36,685 bases of DNA from Flavobacteriales bacterium (GCA_002737625.1 NSIB01000012.1:1-36685); one strand, 5' to 3'; positions 10,176 to 20,242 are shown, counted from the stretch's first letter. Numbers and translations: made by a program. Notes: generated from the sequence alone by a model not told the origin.

Positions 10176-10586
10176 ATGAGCAAAATGCGTTTTTCCGGTC
10201 ATTTATTTTTATCAGTTATCGCTTTTGCGATATTTGGTCAGGTTTCTTGCCAGAGTAAAGTACAAGATTCACATGAAACTGTAATTACAGAAAAGTCTTT
10301 TGATGCGGCTATCGCTGGCGATAAATTGGTGATGGTTGATTTTTACACTACTTGGTGCGGACCATGTAAGAAAATGGCTCCATTTGTTCAGCAAGTGCGC
10401 GAAACTCGTTCAAAGGATGTGATTGTTTTACAAGTAGATGCCGAGGCACAAGTCAGCATCGCAGACAGATATCGTTTGGAGGGTTATCCAACGGTAATTT
10501 TCTTCAAAAGGGGACAGGTTGTAGGTCGCGTTTTGGGGTATCAGACCTATGAAAACCTTAGCGGTTTGGTCGATCGCTTCAAATAA
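10176..10586 (+). CDS. Thioredoxin-domain lipoprotein
   Basis: DFYTTWCGPCKKMAPF active site, cis-Pro region EGYPTVIFFKRG, N-terminal signal with lipobox-like FGQVSCQ. Confidence 0.92.
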   Translation: MSKMRFSGHLFLSVIAFAIFGQVSCQSKVQDSHETVITEKSFDAAIAGDKLVMVDFYTTWCGPCKKMAPFVQQVRETRSKDVIVLQVDAEAQVSIADRYRLEGYPTVIFFKRGQVVGRVLGYQTYENLSGLVDRFK

Positions 10587-10597
10587 TAGTGATGATT

Positions 10598-10617
10598 TTG
10601 AATCCTTAGTGATTCAA
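10598..10617. terminator. Candidate hairpin between convergent thioredoxin and comA genes
   Basis: TTGAATC / GATTCAA, 7-bp stem with 6-nt loop, overlapping the comA stop codon. No strong T-tract. Confidence 0.3.
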
Positions 10618-11376
10618 GAAAAAGTTGAAGCTATCTCCACGCAAACCCATTCTCAATGTTTCCAAGGGAATAATTTCATTGGGTGCAATATTTCCTAGAT
10701 TTACATTGCTGCCATAGAGTTGTATAAACCAGACTTGCTGCTCTTTTTTAGGGGCTTCCCAAATAACGTCGGCTTGAGGGATTTTACGGAGGATTTCAGC
10801 AATCAATCCTGAACGCACTTCGCCGGTACCTCTAAAAATACCCACAGTTCCAGATTCTCTCGCTTCTCCAATGACTTTCCATGCGCCGGCCTGTAATTCT
10901 GTCTCCATTTGCTCAATCCATTCGTAGGGTGGGATGATCTTTTCAGCATCTTTACTTCCTACTTCGCTTAATACAGTGAAATTTTTGGAGAGAGTATGAA
11001 TATAATTACATTTAATGTCGTGGTTCATATCCAAACTACCATCACTGACCTCAATGTGGGTAATTCCTAGTTTTTCGATCAATTTAACGTAGTCATCAAA
11101 TTGATTGCGAACCACATAGGCTTCAAATAAAGTTCCACCCAAATAGACTGGGATGTTTGCGCTTTTGTAGATATTGATTTTATCTTGCAGTTTGTTTGTA
11201 AAAAAACTAGTGCCAAACCCCAATTTTATTAAATCTGTATAATGGGTTCCGTTTTCAAGAAAATTTTCGACCTCTTGCAGGCATAGCCCTTTATCCATAA
11301 CCATAGTTAATCCGCTATTACGGGGTTTTGGTGTTCTGTCGGGCAATTGACTGAGATTAAATAATTCTTTGTTCAT
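10606..11376 (-). CDS. comA: Phosphosulfolactate synthase (ComA family)
   Basis: KPRNSGLTMVMDKGL, LIKLGFGTSFF, IPVYLGGTLFEAY, HIEVSDGS, EVGSKD, GEARESGTVGIF match the ComA/YitD family as I know it. Confidence 0.9.
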   Translation of the reverse strand: MNKELFNLSQLPDRTPKPRNSGLTMVMDKGLCLQEVENFLENGTHYTDLIKLGFGTSFFTNKLQDKINIYKSANIPVYLGGTLFEAYVVRNQFDDYVKLIEKLGITHIEVSDGSLDMNHDIKCNYIHTLSKNFTVLSEVGSKDAEKIIPPYEWIEQMETELQAGAWKVIGEARESGTVGIFRGTGEVRSGLIAEILRKIPQADVIWEAPKKEQQVWFIQLYGSNVNLGNIAPNEIIPLETLRMGLRGDSFNFFLNH

Positions 11377-12833
11377 ATACCGGTTCTAGGAGTTGTAAAT
11401 TTTGCGATGCAAGCCAAAATGGATGTGGCTTTCTTTAGTTCTGGTGCAAAAGTAAACAATTGAATGTGTTCATTGGCATTGATTTCGAGTGCTTTTTCGA
11501 GGATGATGAGGGCTGCGGATGCTTGCCCACTCAAATAACATAAGGCGGCAAGACGATAAAACAGTCCGCTATGCTTTAGATTATTCAATAAACCTGTTTC
11601 AATGATATCAATTGCCTTGTCGGTATTTCCGGTTTCGTATAAAGAGGTACTAAAATCTAGCCATACTTCAGGGTTGCTTGCATGCTCTATTGTGAGCGAT
11701 TCATACAAAGGCTCCCATTTTTCGGGCAAATTGGCGCCGAAATAAGCAGAAGCTAGCACCATGCCATAATCGCATTCAAAATGGTCTAAATCGTAGGCCC
11801 TTTCTAAATATGGAATTGCTGCGTGATAATTCTCTTCGTAATGCCAAGTCAGGCCCATCGAATACCAACATTCAGCGTCTTGGGGCTGATTTTTAAGGAT
11901 TTCTTTGTAGATGGAGCGACAAGTTTTGATATCGCCTTGCTCGTAATGACTCCATGCCAACAGGCCTTCTACTTCAATAAATGTTTTCTTGGGGAAGCGT
12001 TTTTGGAGTTCATTATATTGGATGATGAATTTATCATAATAACCTAGTTCATATGTGCATTCGAGTAAGGTTACCCAAGCATCAGCAAAATTTTCATTGA
12101 TCGTTATTGCAAAATCAAGCGCTTTCAGTGCTTGTTCGTGATCACCTTGCGCCATATAACCAGAACCCAAAACATACCAAGCCTCAGCAGAATATGGGTC
12201 TTTGTCGATAATTCGCTGAATCATAGGAATCAGAGCGTCTACCAATCCACTTTCTTCCGCCTTTTCGATGTATTTTTCGAGGATAACACTCACTTCTGCA
12301 CCCGTATCCAGGGCTTTTTCTAGCACAGGCATCGCCAATTCGAACTGACCATGGAATAGTGAAATTTCCAAAAAGTCTTCTAGCATTGCCTCTTCGTCCC
12401 CTACATTTTGAAGAACGGACAGCAACTCTTCCAGGGCTTTTTTCTTATTGCCCTGGATACTGAGGATGAGTGCTTGCATGAATCCAAGGGCCGGTTCAAA
12501 GGGAGTGTATTGAAGGGCTTGGGTAATTGCTGCCCGAGCTTTGGCATATTTTTGATCGCGCACCAACCATTCTACCAAATGAAGGGTGAAAATGGACATA
12601 TATGGAAATTGAGTGATTGCGGTTTCTAGAATTACTTTGATGTAAGTATCTGCGCGATATTGACCTGTTTGAGCTGGAAACTGACTTGCGTAATAGCGAT
12701 ATAATTCCAGCCATTCTCTGGCCGAAAAATTTGAACGTTGTTTGCTTTCGAAGTCGCGCACCAAGGCATCCACATCGCCTTGAAAAACATCTTCCTCGTC
12801 TTCGTCGTCCCAGTCTGATGAAAAGAAACTCAT
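11373..12833 (-). CDS. Tetratricopeptide repeat protein
   Basis: Multiple TPR helices (AEAWYVLGSGYMAQGDHEQALKALDFAI, AECWYSMGLTWHYEENYHAAIPYLERAY). Start moved to MSFFSSDWDDEDEED (ATG 12833) rather than 12896. Confidence 0.88.
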   Translation of the reverse strand: MSFFSSDWDDEDEEDVFQGDVDALVRDFESKQRSNFSAREWLELYRYYASQFPAQTGQYRADTYIKVILETAITQFPYMSIFTLHLVEWLVRDQKYAKARAAITQALQYTPFEPALGFMQALILSIQGNKKKALEELLSVLQNVGDEEAMLEDFLEISLFHGQFELAMPVLEKALDTGAEVSVILEKYIEKAEESGLVDALIPMIQRIIDKDPYSAEAWYVLGSGYMAQGDHEQALKALDFAITINENFADAWVTLLECTYELGYYDKFIIQYNELQKRFPKKTFIEVEGLLAWSHYEQGDIKTCRSIYKEILKNQPQDAECWYSMGLTWHYEENYHAAIPYLERAYDLDHFECDYGMVLASAYFGANLPEKWEPLYESLTIEHASNPEVWLDFSTSLYETGNTDKAIDIIETGLLNNLKHSGLFYRLAALCYLSGQASAALIILEKALEINANEHIQLFTFAPELKKATSILACIAKFTTPRTGI

Positions 12834-12838
12834 TGGGT

Positions 12839-12846
12839 CAAAATTA
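12839..12846 (-). promoter_or_regulatory. Candidate -7 element TAATTTTG for the TPR-comA unit
   Basis: Exact TAnnTTTG on the minus strand, 5 nt before ATG 12833. Confidence 0.5.
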
Positions 12847-13028
12847 CAACGCCAATGTTGGGTGGAGGCCTTGTTGGGAGGGGTTCTATTCCCCAACTTT
12901 TACACATACTTTTTGGTATGGCTTGGGGAGGTCTATTTTTATTGGGATTTATTGATTTGGGAATTGTAAACTTGCAGTTAGGAATCAGCGCAAGTTGATT
13001 TAATCATCAAGAACCCCCTGAAATCAAC

Positions 13029-13658
13029 ATGAATACACCCCTTTTTTACGGACTTATAACGGGATTTGTGATGAGTGTTTCGCTTGGAGCTATTTTTTTT
13101 CTGCTTGTTCAAGCAGGTTTGGTAGGGGGTGTTAAGAAGGGGTTGCCCTTGGCTTTGGGAGTAATTACGGGGGATTTTTTATACATTTTTTTGGCGTTGC
13201 ATTTTTCAGAATACATCACGCAGCAATTAAATGAATACAGGGTTTGGATTTCTTTGGTAGGCTCGTTGGTCTTTTTTTGTTTGGCAATTCAGCACTTTTT
13301 ACACCATCACCGATCAAAGAAAGATGGGGGCGTTGAATTGCGCATCAATCAAATGCAGGACAAACAACTTTTTATTAAAGCATTAACAATCAACTTGTTG
13401 AATCCTGTAAATATTGTATGGTGGTTGGGTTTGTTCAGTTTGCCACCTGGCTCGGGTTTTAATTACAATGGTAAATGGGTATTTGGCTTGGCGGCGCTGT
13501 TTACAGTGTTTATTACCGAATTGGGAGTCTCTTGGGGCGCAAGTAAAATCAAACATTATCTCACCGATGAGCGTATTCGTCATTTAGACCTGGTATTGGG
13601 ATTGCTGTTTTCCGGAATGGGAATTTACCTACTAACCTTCCTAGAGGATTTATTTTGA
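13029..13658 (+). CDS. LysE-family amino-acid exporter
   Basis: 209 aa, GLITGFVMSVSLGAIFFLLVQAGLVGGVKKGLPLALGVITGDFLY plus later TM helices, LysE/RhtB pattern. Confidence 0.85.
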   Translation: MNTPLFYGLITGFVMSVSLGAIFFLLVQAGLVGGVKKGLPLALGVITGDFLYIFLALHFSEYITQQLNEYRVWISLVGSLVFFCLAIQHFLHHHRSKKDGGVELRINQMQDKQLFIKALTINLLNPVNIVWWLGLFSLPPGSGFNYNGKWVFGLAALFTVFITELGVSWGASKIKHYLTDERIRHLDLVLGLLFSGMGIYLLTFLEDLF

Positions 13659-13750
13659 AAATTTTTGACCCTATAACGCCGACTTGAATTTGCCTAAGCG
13701 TTTGCAATTACTCAGGTTCAAACATCTACATTAATTGGAATTACACCGGC

Positions 13751-14173
13751 CTATCCCAAAGAAATATTGCCTTTGTCCTGACAAAATTCTGTGAGCACGC
13801 CGCCCGTAGAGTTTGGGTGTAGGAATGCGATTTGCTTATTGTCGGCCCCATCTTTTGGTTCGGAATGAATTAAATTGAAGCCTTCGAGCGATTTTTCTGA
13901 CAATGAACTTTTTATGTCGTCCACTTCAAAAGCGAGATGATGAAGGCCTTCGCCTCGTTTTTCGATGAAATTGGCGATTGTACTTTGGGGATCTGAGGCG
14001 GCTAAGAGTTCAATTTTTATATCGCCAACTTGAAAAAAGGAAGTGATGACATGTTCACTTTCAACGGATTCGCGTTTGTAGGGTCCTCGGCCTAATAATT
14101 TTGTAAATAGCACTTCTGAGGCGGCTAAATCCTTAACGGCGATGCCAATATGTTCAAGTTTTTTTACGCTCAT
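13751..14173 (-). CDS. mce: Methylmalonyl-CoA epimerase (glyoxalase/VOC fold)
   Basis: KKLEHIGIAVKDL, GEGLHHLAFEVDDI, FLHPNSTGGVLTEFCQ. Start moved to MSVKKLEHIG at 14173. Confidence 0.9.
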   Translation of the reverse strand: MSVKKLEHIGIAVKDLAASEVLFTKLLGRGPYKRESVESEHVITSFFQVGDIKIELLAASDPQSTIANFIEKRGEGLHHLAFEVDDIKSSLSEKSLEGFNLIHSEPKDGADNKQIAFLHPNSTGGVLTEFCQDKGNISLG

Positions 14174-14240
14174 ATCACGTACAAAGAACATTCTTTTGCG
14201 ATAAACTAAAAATAAGAAAACAAACATTCTTCTTATGCGT

Positions 14241-14248
14241 TAATTTTG
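14241..14248 (+). promoter_or_regulatory. Candidate -7 element TAATTTTG for iscS
   Basis: Exact TAnnTTTG upstream of ATG 14283. Confidence 0.5.
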
Positions 14249-14282
14249 CAGTTTAGAAAGTATCTAAATAACTTTTGATATC

Positions 14283-15497
14283 ATGTTAAAATTGCCAATA
14301 TACCTCGACAACAATTCAACCACGCAGATGGATCCTCGTGTGTTTGACGCCATGAAACCTTATTTTCTGGAAATTTATGGAAATGCAGCTAGTAAAAGTC
14401 ATCCATTTGGATGGGCGGCGGAAGAAGCAGTAGATTATGCCCGTGATCAGGTTGCTTCATTGATTGGTGCGAATGAAAAAGAGATCATTTTTACCAGTGG
14501 TGCTACTGAGAGTAACAACTTGGCCATCAAGGGTGTTTTTGAAATGTATGCGAACAAGGGCAATCACATCATTACATTATCTACGGAGCACAAGGCTGTT
14601 TTGGATGCTTGCAAGCATTTAGAAAAACTTGGCGCGGAGGTTACATATTTGTCGGTTGGTTACGATGGAATGATCGATCCAGCGGTGATTGAAGCGGCAA
14701 TCAAACCCAATACCATCTTGGTGACGGTGATGTATGGCAATAATGAGTTGGGCGTTGTACAGAAGATTACTGAGATTGGTGCAATTTGCAAAAAGCATGG
14801 TGTATTATTCCACAGTGATGCAACCCAAGCGGTTGGCAAAATCCCTGTTGATGTTTTGGCAGATCATATAGATTTAATGAGTTTTACAGCACACAAAATG
14901 TATGGTCCCAAGGGAGTGGGTGCTTTATATGTTCGTCGTAAAAATCCTCGTGTTAAAGTGACCGCCCAAATGGATGGTGGTGGCCATGAAAGAGGTATGC
15001 GTAGTGGAACTTTGAATGTTACAGGAATCGTGGGATTTGGAAAAGCTTGTGAGATTGCCAAGGCTGATATGTCGGAAGAGAGCACTCGTTTGAGTGGAAT
15101 GAGGGATCGTCTAGAACGCGAATTATTGACATTAGAAGAAAGCTATTTAAATGGCAATAAGGAACATAGGCTTCCACACACTACCAATATTAGTTTTAAG
15201 TATGTAGAAGGTGAAGGTTTGATGATGGGTGTAAAAGACGTCGCTGTTTCTAGTGGTTCGGCTTGTACATCGGCATCATTGGAGCCAAGTTATGTATTGA
15301 AAAGTTTGGGTTTGGATGATGAATTGGCTCACAGTTCACTGCGTTTTGGGTTGGGTCGTTTCACCACGGAAGATGAAATTGATTATACGATTAATTTGGT
15401 GAAGGAAGCGGTGACCAAATTGCGTGAGATGAGCCCGTTGTGGGAAATGTTTAAGGAAGGCATTGATTTAAAATCCATTCAGTGGAACGAACATTGA
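14283..15497 (+). CDS. iscS: Cysteine desulfurase IscS
   Basis: [87 protein letters not shown]-terminal SIQWNEH. Confidence 0.97.
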   Translation: MLKLPIYLDNNSTTQMDPRVFDAMKPYFLEIYGNAASKSHPFGWAAEEAVDYARDQVASLIGANEKEIIFTSGATESNNLAIKGVFEMYANKGNHIITLSTEHKAVLDACKHLEKLGAEVTYLSVGYDGMIDPAVIEAAIKPNTILVTVMYGNNELGVVQKITEIGAICKKHGVLFHSDATQAVGKIPVDVLADHIDLMSFTAHKMYGPKGVGALYVRRKNPRVKVTAQMDGGGHERGMRSGTLNVTGIVGFGKACEIAKADMSEESTRLSGMRDRLERELLTLEESYLNGNKEHRLPHTTNISFKYVEGEGLMMGVKDVAVSSGSACTSASLEPSYVLKSLGLDDELAHSSLRFGLGRFTTEDEIDYTINLVKEAVTKLREMSPLWEMFKEGIDLKSIQWNEH

Positions 15498-15500
15498 TTG

Positions 15501-15532
15501 TTTGTTTAGAATCGCTCTAAATTGTATATTTG
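15501..15532 (+). promoter_or_regulatory. Candidate promoter for iscU: TTTG (15501-15504), 20 nt, TATATTTG (15525-15532)
   Basis: Matches the Bacteroidota -33/-7 consensus with plausible spacing, 14 nt before ATG 15547. Confidence 0.55.
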
Positions 15533-15546
15533 TAAAAGAAAAAAAT

Positions 15547-15963
15547 ATGGCATACTCAGATAAAGTAATCGATCATTATACCAACCCAAGAAACATTGGC
15601 ACTTTGGACAAATCAAAAACCAACGTAGGAACGGGATTGGTAGGTGCTCCGGAATGTGGAGATGTGATGCGTTTGCAAATTGAAGTTGACGAGACTACAG
15701 GCATCATTCAGGATGCTAAATTCAAAACGTTTGGATGTGGTTCTGCCATTGCTTCTTCATCTTTGGCTACAGAATGGTTAAAAGGGAAGTCGATTGACGA
15801 TGCGTTGAACATCGACAACATGGAAATTGTTGAAGAGTTGGCATTGCCGCCGGTAAAAATTCACTGCTCTGTGTTGGCTGAGGATGCAATTCGTTCTGCG
15901 ATCAATGATTATCGTGGGAAGAATGGATTGGAGCCGATTGAAAGTACAAAAATTCACCACTAA
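15547..15963 (+). CDS. iscU: Fe-S cluster assembly scaffold IscU
   Basis: MAYSDKVIDHYTNPRNIG, GAPECGDVMRLQI, FKTFGCGSAIASSSLATEW, LPPVKIHCSVLAEDAI. Start moved from 15502 to ATG 15547. Confidence 0.97.
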   Translation: MAYSDKVIDHYTNPRNIGTLDKSKTNVGTGLVGAPECGDVMRLQIEVDETTGIIQDAKFKTFGCGSAIASSSLATEWLKGKSIDDALNIDNMEIVEELALPPVKIHCSVLAEDAIRSAINDYRGKNGLEPIESTKIHH

Positions 15964-15971
15964 TTTAGAAT

Positions 15972-16319
15972 ATGATTGCCCAGGGAAATGAAATTACCAT
16001 TACGGATAAAGCCTTAACAAAGGCTTATGATTTGATGGGTGAATCAAACATTTTGGGCGCGGAGTATTTTTTGCGCGTTGGCGTTAAAGGTGGCGGTTGT
16101 TCTGGTCTTACTTATGAATTGGATTTCGACAATGAAAGTAAACCTGGCGATATGCAATTTGGAGATGAGCGGTTGAAGATGGTGTGTGATATGAAGAGTT
16201 TCTTGTACCTGTGTGGAACTGAATTAGACTTCACGGATGGATTGAATGGCAAGGGATTTAATTTTATCAACCCCAATGCATCTCGTACCTGCGGATGCGG
16301 TGAGAGTTTCTCCATCTAA
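15972..16319 (+). CDS. iscA: A-type Fe-S carrier IscA
   Basis: LRVGVKGGGCSGLTYELDF and C-terminal NASRTCGCGESFSI (conserved Cys residues). Confidence 0.95.
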   Translation: MIAQGNEITITDKALTKAYDLMGESNILGAEYFLRVGVKGGGCSGLTYELDFDNESKPGDMQFGDERLKMVCDMKSFLYLCGTELDFTDGLNGKGFNFINPNASRTCGCGESFSI

Positions 16320-16531
16320 TGGAAACCATCCCAATTCATACACCTTTTATTCAACTGAATCAGGCACTTAAACTGTTGGGTTGGGCAGAAAGTGGTTCCA
16401 TGGCAAACGATATGATCACAGAAGGATTGGTGGTTGTGGACGGCGTTCAAGAATTTCGTAAGCGAAACAAATTATACCCCGGAGCGGTGATTGAGTTTGA
16501 AGGACAAAAAGCTACGGTGTTAGCAGAATAA
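16319..16531 (+). CDS. S4-domain RNA-binding protein (YbcJ-like)
   Basis: 70 aa: IQLNQALKLLGWAESGSMANDMITEGLVVVDGVQEFRKRNKLYPGAVIEFEG. TAATG overlap with the iscA stop. Confidence 0.88.
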   Translation: METIPIHTPFIQLNQALKLLGWAESGSMANDMITEGLVVVDGVQEFRKRNKLYPGAVIEFEGQKATVLAE

Positions 16532-16535
16532 TAGG

Positions 16536-16556
16536 TGCCAAAGCGATTTCTTGGCA
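16536..16556. terminator. Candidate short hairpin between convergent S4 and leuS genes
   Basis: TGCCAA / TTGGCA, 6-bp stem with 9-nt loop. Weak T-tract. Confidence 0.3.
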
Positions 16557-16562
16557 ATTTCA

Positions 16563-19136
16563 TTATACCACTACGTTTACAATTCTGCCTTGTACTAGGA
16601 TGAATTTCTTGAGGGACTTTCCTTCCATCCATTTCACTACCAATTCATGGTTAAGCACGGCTTGTTTGATTTCGTCTTCTGATGCTGTGAGATCAAATTC
16701 AATTTGCGCGCGAGTTTTTCCATTGATGCTAATGGGGTAATTGAAAGAGTTTTCTACCAACAACGACGCATCATATTTGGGCCAATTTCCAATATGTATG
16801 CTCTCTTTATTTCCCAATTGATGCCATAATTCTTCCGAAATATGGGGTGCGAAGGGAGCTAGAAGTATCAAGATGGGTTCTAAAATTTCTCTCTTTCTGC
16901 ACTTAAGGGTACCCAGTTCATTGGTTGCCACCATGAATGCAGAAACTGAAGTGTTAAAGCTCATGCTTTCGATGTCTTCTGTCACTTTTTTGATTGTTTT
17001 GTTCAGAATTTTCAATTCCTCATTCGTGGCTTTTTCGTTTGATACTGCCCAGTTTTCACCTTCGTAAAACAATCTCCAAAACTTGCCAAAAAAACGACTT
17101 ACGCCCTCAATTCCATTGGTATTCCAAGGCTTAGAATCGGTAAGGGGTCCAAGAAACATTTCGTACATTCTGAGTGTATCGGCTCCATATTGTGCGCAGA
17201 CATCATCAGGGTTAACAACATTGCCCCAGCGCTTACTCATTTTCTGTCCGTCCTCGCCCATAATCATTCCTTGATTTACCAATCTTTGGAAGGGTTCATC
17301 CCAAGTTATGTATCCCAAATCAAAAAGGAATTTTGTCCAGAATCGACTGTAAAGTAAGTGCCCCGTTGCATGTTCAGAGCCACCCACGTACAAATCAACT
17401 TGTTGCCAGTATTTGAGGGCTTCTTTTGATGCGAATACTTCAGTATTGTTTGGGTCGGTGTAACGTAGGAAGTACCAACTGCTACCTGCCCAACCCGGCA
17501 TTGTATCTGTTTCACGCATGCCTTGAGGCGTGTTTACCCAATCGGTTACCGCAGACAATGGGCTTTCGCCATTTCCAGATGGTTTATAGCTTTCTACTTG
17601 GGGTAGTTCAACCGGTAGTTGATTTTCAAGTTGAGGTATGCCTTCATTGTTGTATGTGATGGGGAATGGTTCACCCCAATAGCGTTGTCGTCCAAACCCC
17701 GCTTCACGAAGTTTATAATTTACTTTGGCTTGGCCCCATCCCGCTTTTTCTATTTTTTTGATGGCGGCTTGAATGGCATCTTTTACGGGCAATCCATCGA
17801 GAAAGCCTGAGTTAAAACAAATTCCATCTTTTGCATTGAAGGATTCTTTGAGTGGTAATTCTAACTCTGAGTTAGCGGGCTTGACAACAGGAACGATTGG
17901 CAAATTGAAAGTTGAGGCAAAGGCAAAATCTCTATCATCGTGCGCAGGAACCGCCATTATAACTCCGGTACCATAATTCGCCAAAACATAGTCACTCACC
18001 CAAATGGGTATTGGCTCGCCAGTAAATGGATTGATCGCTTCCAAACCCGTAAATACGCCCGTTTTTGTGGTGTCGGCCATTCGATCGATTTCACTGCGAT
18101 TTTTTGCTTTGTTGGCATATTCCTGAACTGCGATCCATTGTGAATCGCTGCAGAATTCTTGAAGATTCTCAAGCTCTGGAGCCACTACCATAAAGGTAGC
18201 ACCAAAGATGGTATCGGGGCGCGTGGTGAAAACTTTGAGTGTTTTTAGGGTGCCACGAACAACGAAATCAATGTCGGTACCTTGACTTCTACCGATCCAA
18301 TTTTTTTGAATTTCTTTGATGGCATCGCTCCACTGGATTCGGCCTAATCCTTCTATGAGTCGATCAGCGTACGCTGTAATCCGCAAACTCCATTGTTTCA
18401 TTTTTTTGCGAATTACTGGATAACCACCGCGTTCACTCAGTCCATTAATTACCTCTTCATTTGCCAAAACGGTTCCCATGGCTTCGCACCAATTCACAGT
18501 CGTTTCGTCAATAAAAGCCAAGCGAAATTGATTTAAGATTTTGTGTTTTTGTAAGGGCGAAAATCCTTGCCAGTTTTGTGCAGAAAATCCGGTTATTTTG
18601 CCGCCGTGTGCGTTGTGGTTTGTGGATCCATTGGCTGAAAAATGGTCTTCAAGCGTAGATAGGGGTTCTGCTTTTTGTGCAGATTTATTGTACCAATGAT
18701 TAAAAAAAAGCGAAAAAATCCACTGAGTGAATTGATAATAATTTGGGTCGCATGTTTTTACTTGTCGGTCCCAGTCGTAAGAAAAGCCCATGATATTAAG
18801 CTGTTCACGAAATCGCTTGATATTTTGTTCTGTAGTTACCGATGGGTGCTGTCCTGTTTGGATTGCGTATTGTTCGGCGGGCAAACCAAAGGCGTCATAG
18901 CCCATGGGATGTAGCACATTAAAGCCTTTGAGTCGTTTGTACCTAGAGACAATATCACTGGCAATATAACCAAGCGGATGACCTACGTGCAACCCACTTC
19001 CTGACGGATACGGAAACATATCGAGCACATAGTATTTTGGCTTGTTGGAATCGATTTGTACGGCGTACAATGTACTATTTTCCCATTCGGCTTGCCATTT
19101 TTTTTCGATTTTTGTGAAGGAGTATTGAGCTGACAT
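16563..19136 (-). CDS. leuS: Leucyl-tRNA synthetase
   Basis: FPYPSGSGLHVGHPLGY, editing-domain TTRPDTIFGATFMVVAPE and GVIMAVPAHDDRDFAFA, GSEHATGHLLYSRFWTKFL, GQKMSKRWGNVVNPDD. Confidence 0.97.
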   Translation of the reverse strand: MSAQYSFTKIEKKWQAEWENSTLYAVQIDSNKPKYYVLDMFPYPSGSGLHVGHPLGYIASDIVSRYKRLKGFNVLHPMGYDAFGLPAEQYAIQTGQHPSVTTEQNIKRFREQLNIMGFSYDWDRQVKTCDPNYYQFTQWIFSLFFNHWYNKSAQKAEPLSTLEDHFSANGSTNHNAHGGKITGFSAQNWQGFSPLQKHKILNQFRLAFIDETTVNWCEAMGTVLANEEVINGLSERGGYPVIRKKMKQWSLRITAYADRLIEGLGRIQWSDAIKEIQKNWIGRSQGTDIDFVVRGTLKTLKVFTTRPDTIFGATFMVVAPELENLQEFCSDSQWIAVQEYANKAKNRSEIDRMADTTKTGVFTGLEAINPFTGEPIPIWVSDYVLANYGTGVIMAVPAHDDRDFAFASTFNLPIVPVVKPANSELELPLKESFNAKDGICFNSGFLDGLPVKDAIQAAIKKIEKAGWGQAKVNYKLREAGFGRQRYWGEPFPITYNNEGIPQLENQLPVELPQVESYKPSGNGESPLSAVTDWVNTPQGMRETDTMPGWAGSSWYFLRYTDPNNTEVFASKEALKYWQQVDLYVGGSEHATGHLLYSRFWTKFLFDLGYITWDEPFQRLVNQGMIMGEDGQKMSKRWGNVVNPDDVCAQYGADTLRMYEMFLGPLTDSKPWNTNGIEGVSRFFGKFWRLFYEGENWAVSNEKATNEELKILNKTIKKVTEDIESMSFNTSVSAFMVATNELGTLKCRKREILEPILILLAPFAPHISEELWHQLGNKESIHIGNWPKYDASLLVENSFNYPISINGKTRAQIEFDLTASEDEIKQAVLNHELVVKWMEGKSLKKFILVQGRIVNVVV

Positions 19137-19194
19137 AAAGGTTGCAGGTGCGAAAATACAATAGATGGAGGTTTTTTAACGACCTTTGCGGTTC

Positions 19195-20190
19195 ATGGCC
19201 GATAGCAATTTTATTGATTACGTAAAGATTTGCTGCCGCAGCGGTAGTGGCGGACCGGGAAGTAGGCATTACAATCGAACCAAAATAAATCCTCGTGGGG
19301 GTCCAGATGGGGGTGATGGAGGAAAAGGTGGAGATATTATTCTCCAGGGGAATGCCCAGTTATGGACGTTAATTCACTTAAAATATAGGAAGCATGTAAT
19401 GGCCATTGATGGCATTGCCGGAAGTGAAAATCGCAGCTCTGGTGCTTTTGGAGAATCGGTGATTTTGGAAGTTCCACTGGGTACGGTGGCTAAGGATTCA
19501 GAGACGGGAGAAGTGTTATTTGAGATTACAGATGATGGCGAAAAGAAGGTCTTGGTTCCCGGAGGTAGAGGTGGTTTGGGTAACTGGCATTTTGCCAACA
19601 GTGTAAATAGAACGCCTCAATATGCACAACCGGGGGAGCCAGGCATTGAGCAATGGATTGTATTGGAACTGAAGGTGTTGGCGGATGTAGGATTGGTAGG
19701 ATTTCCGAATGCTGGAAAGAGCACGTTTTTGAGTGTGATTTCTGCGGCGAAGCCCGAAATCGCCGATTATGCTTTTACAACGTTGGTCCCCAATTTGGGT
19801 GTGGTAAATTATCGAGATTATCGAAGTTTCATCGTTGCGGATATTCCTGGGATCATCGAGGGAGCCAGCGAGGGAAAAGGTTTGGGTCATCGGTTTTTGC
19901 GTCACATTGAACGAAATGCAACTTTATTATTTTTGATACCAGCGGATAGCGCGGACCACAAAAAGGAGTTTTTAACCTTATTGAGTGAGCTAGAGAAGTT
20001 CAATCCTGAACTGCTTGTAAAACAGCGAATTGTGGCCATCAGTAAGGCGGACATGTTGGATGACGAATTGAAGGACGAAATCAGAAATCATATGAAAGGA
20101 ATGGAAGTAATGTTTTTTAGTTCCGTAACCGAACAGGGCGTTGGAGAATTGATAGATTTATTATGGGCAACTGTATCTGCGGAGGTCTAA
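19195..20190 (+). CDS. obg: GTPase Obg/CgtA
   Basis: Obg domain ([36 protein letters not shown]), G1 [12 protein letters not shown]3 [16 protein letters not shown]. Start at [10 protein letters not shown]. Confidence 0.97.
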   Translation: MADSNFIDYVKICCRSGSGGPGSRHYNRTKINPRGGPDGGDGGKGGDIILQGNAQLWTLIHLKYRKHVMAIDGIAGSENRSSGAFGESVILEVPLGTVAKDSETGEVLFEITDDGEKKVLVPGGRGGLGNWHFANSVNRTPQYAQPGEPGIEQWIVLELKVLADVGLVGFPNAGKSTFLSVISAAKPEIADYAFTTLVPNLGVVNYRDYRSFIVADIPGIIEGASEGKGLGHRFLRHIERNATLLFLIPADSADHKKEFLTLLSELEKFNPELLVKQRIVAISKADMLDDELKDEIRNHMKGMEVMFFSSVTEQGVGELIDLLWATVSAEV

Positions 20191-20210
20191 GAATTTTGAC
20201 AAGGAGTTTG

Positions 20211-20218
20211 TATTTTTG
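20211..20218 (+). promoter_or_regulatory. Candidate -7 element TATTTTTG for the PpiC gene
   Basis: Exact TAnnTTTG, 24 nt before ATG 20243. Confidence 0.4.
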
Positions 20219-20242
20219 AAGATTATAGAAATAAAATAGATT

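Noticed and set aside
15502-15546. N-terminal extension of IscU in the ORF track (MFRIALNCIFVKEKN)
   Set aside because: Covers the candidate iscU promoter; known IscU proteins start near MAYSDKVIDHY.
16563-19136. Possible truncated or recoded leucyl-tRNA synthetase (KMSKR rather than KMSKS)
   Set aside because: All catalytic and editing landmarks are present and the frame is intact; the variation is tolerable within the family.
19516-19905. 129-aa minus-strand ORF inside obg
   Set aside because: Antisense to a strongly conserved GTPase; no signal peptide or motif.
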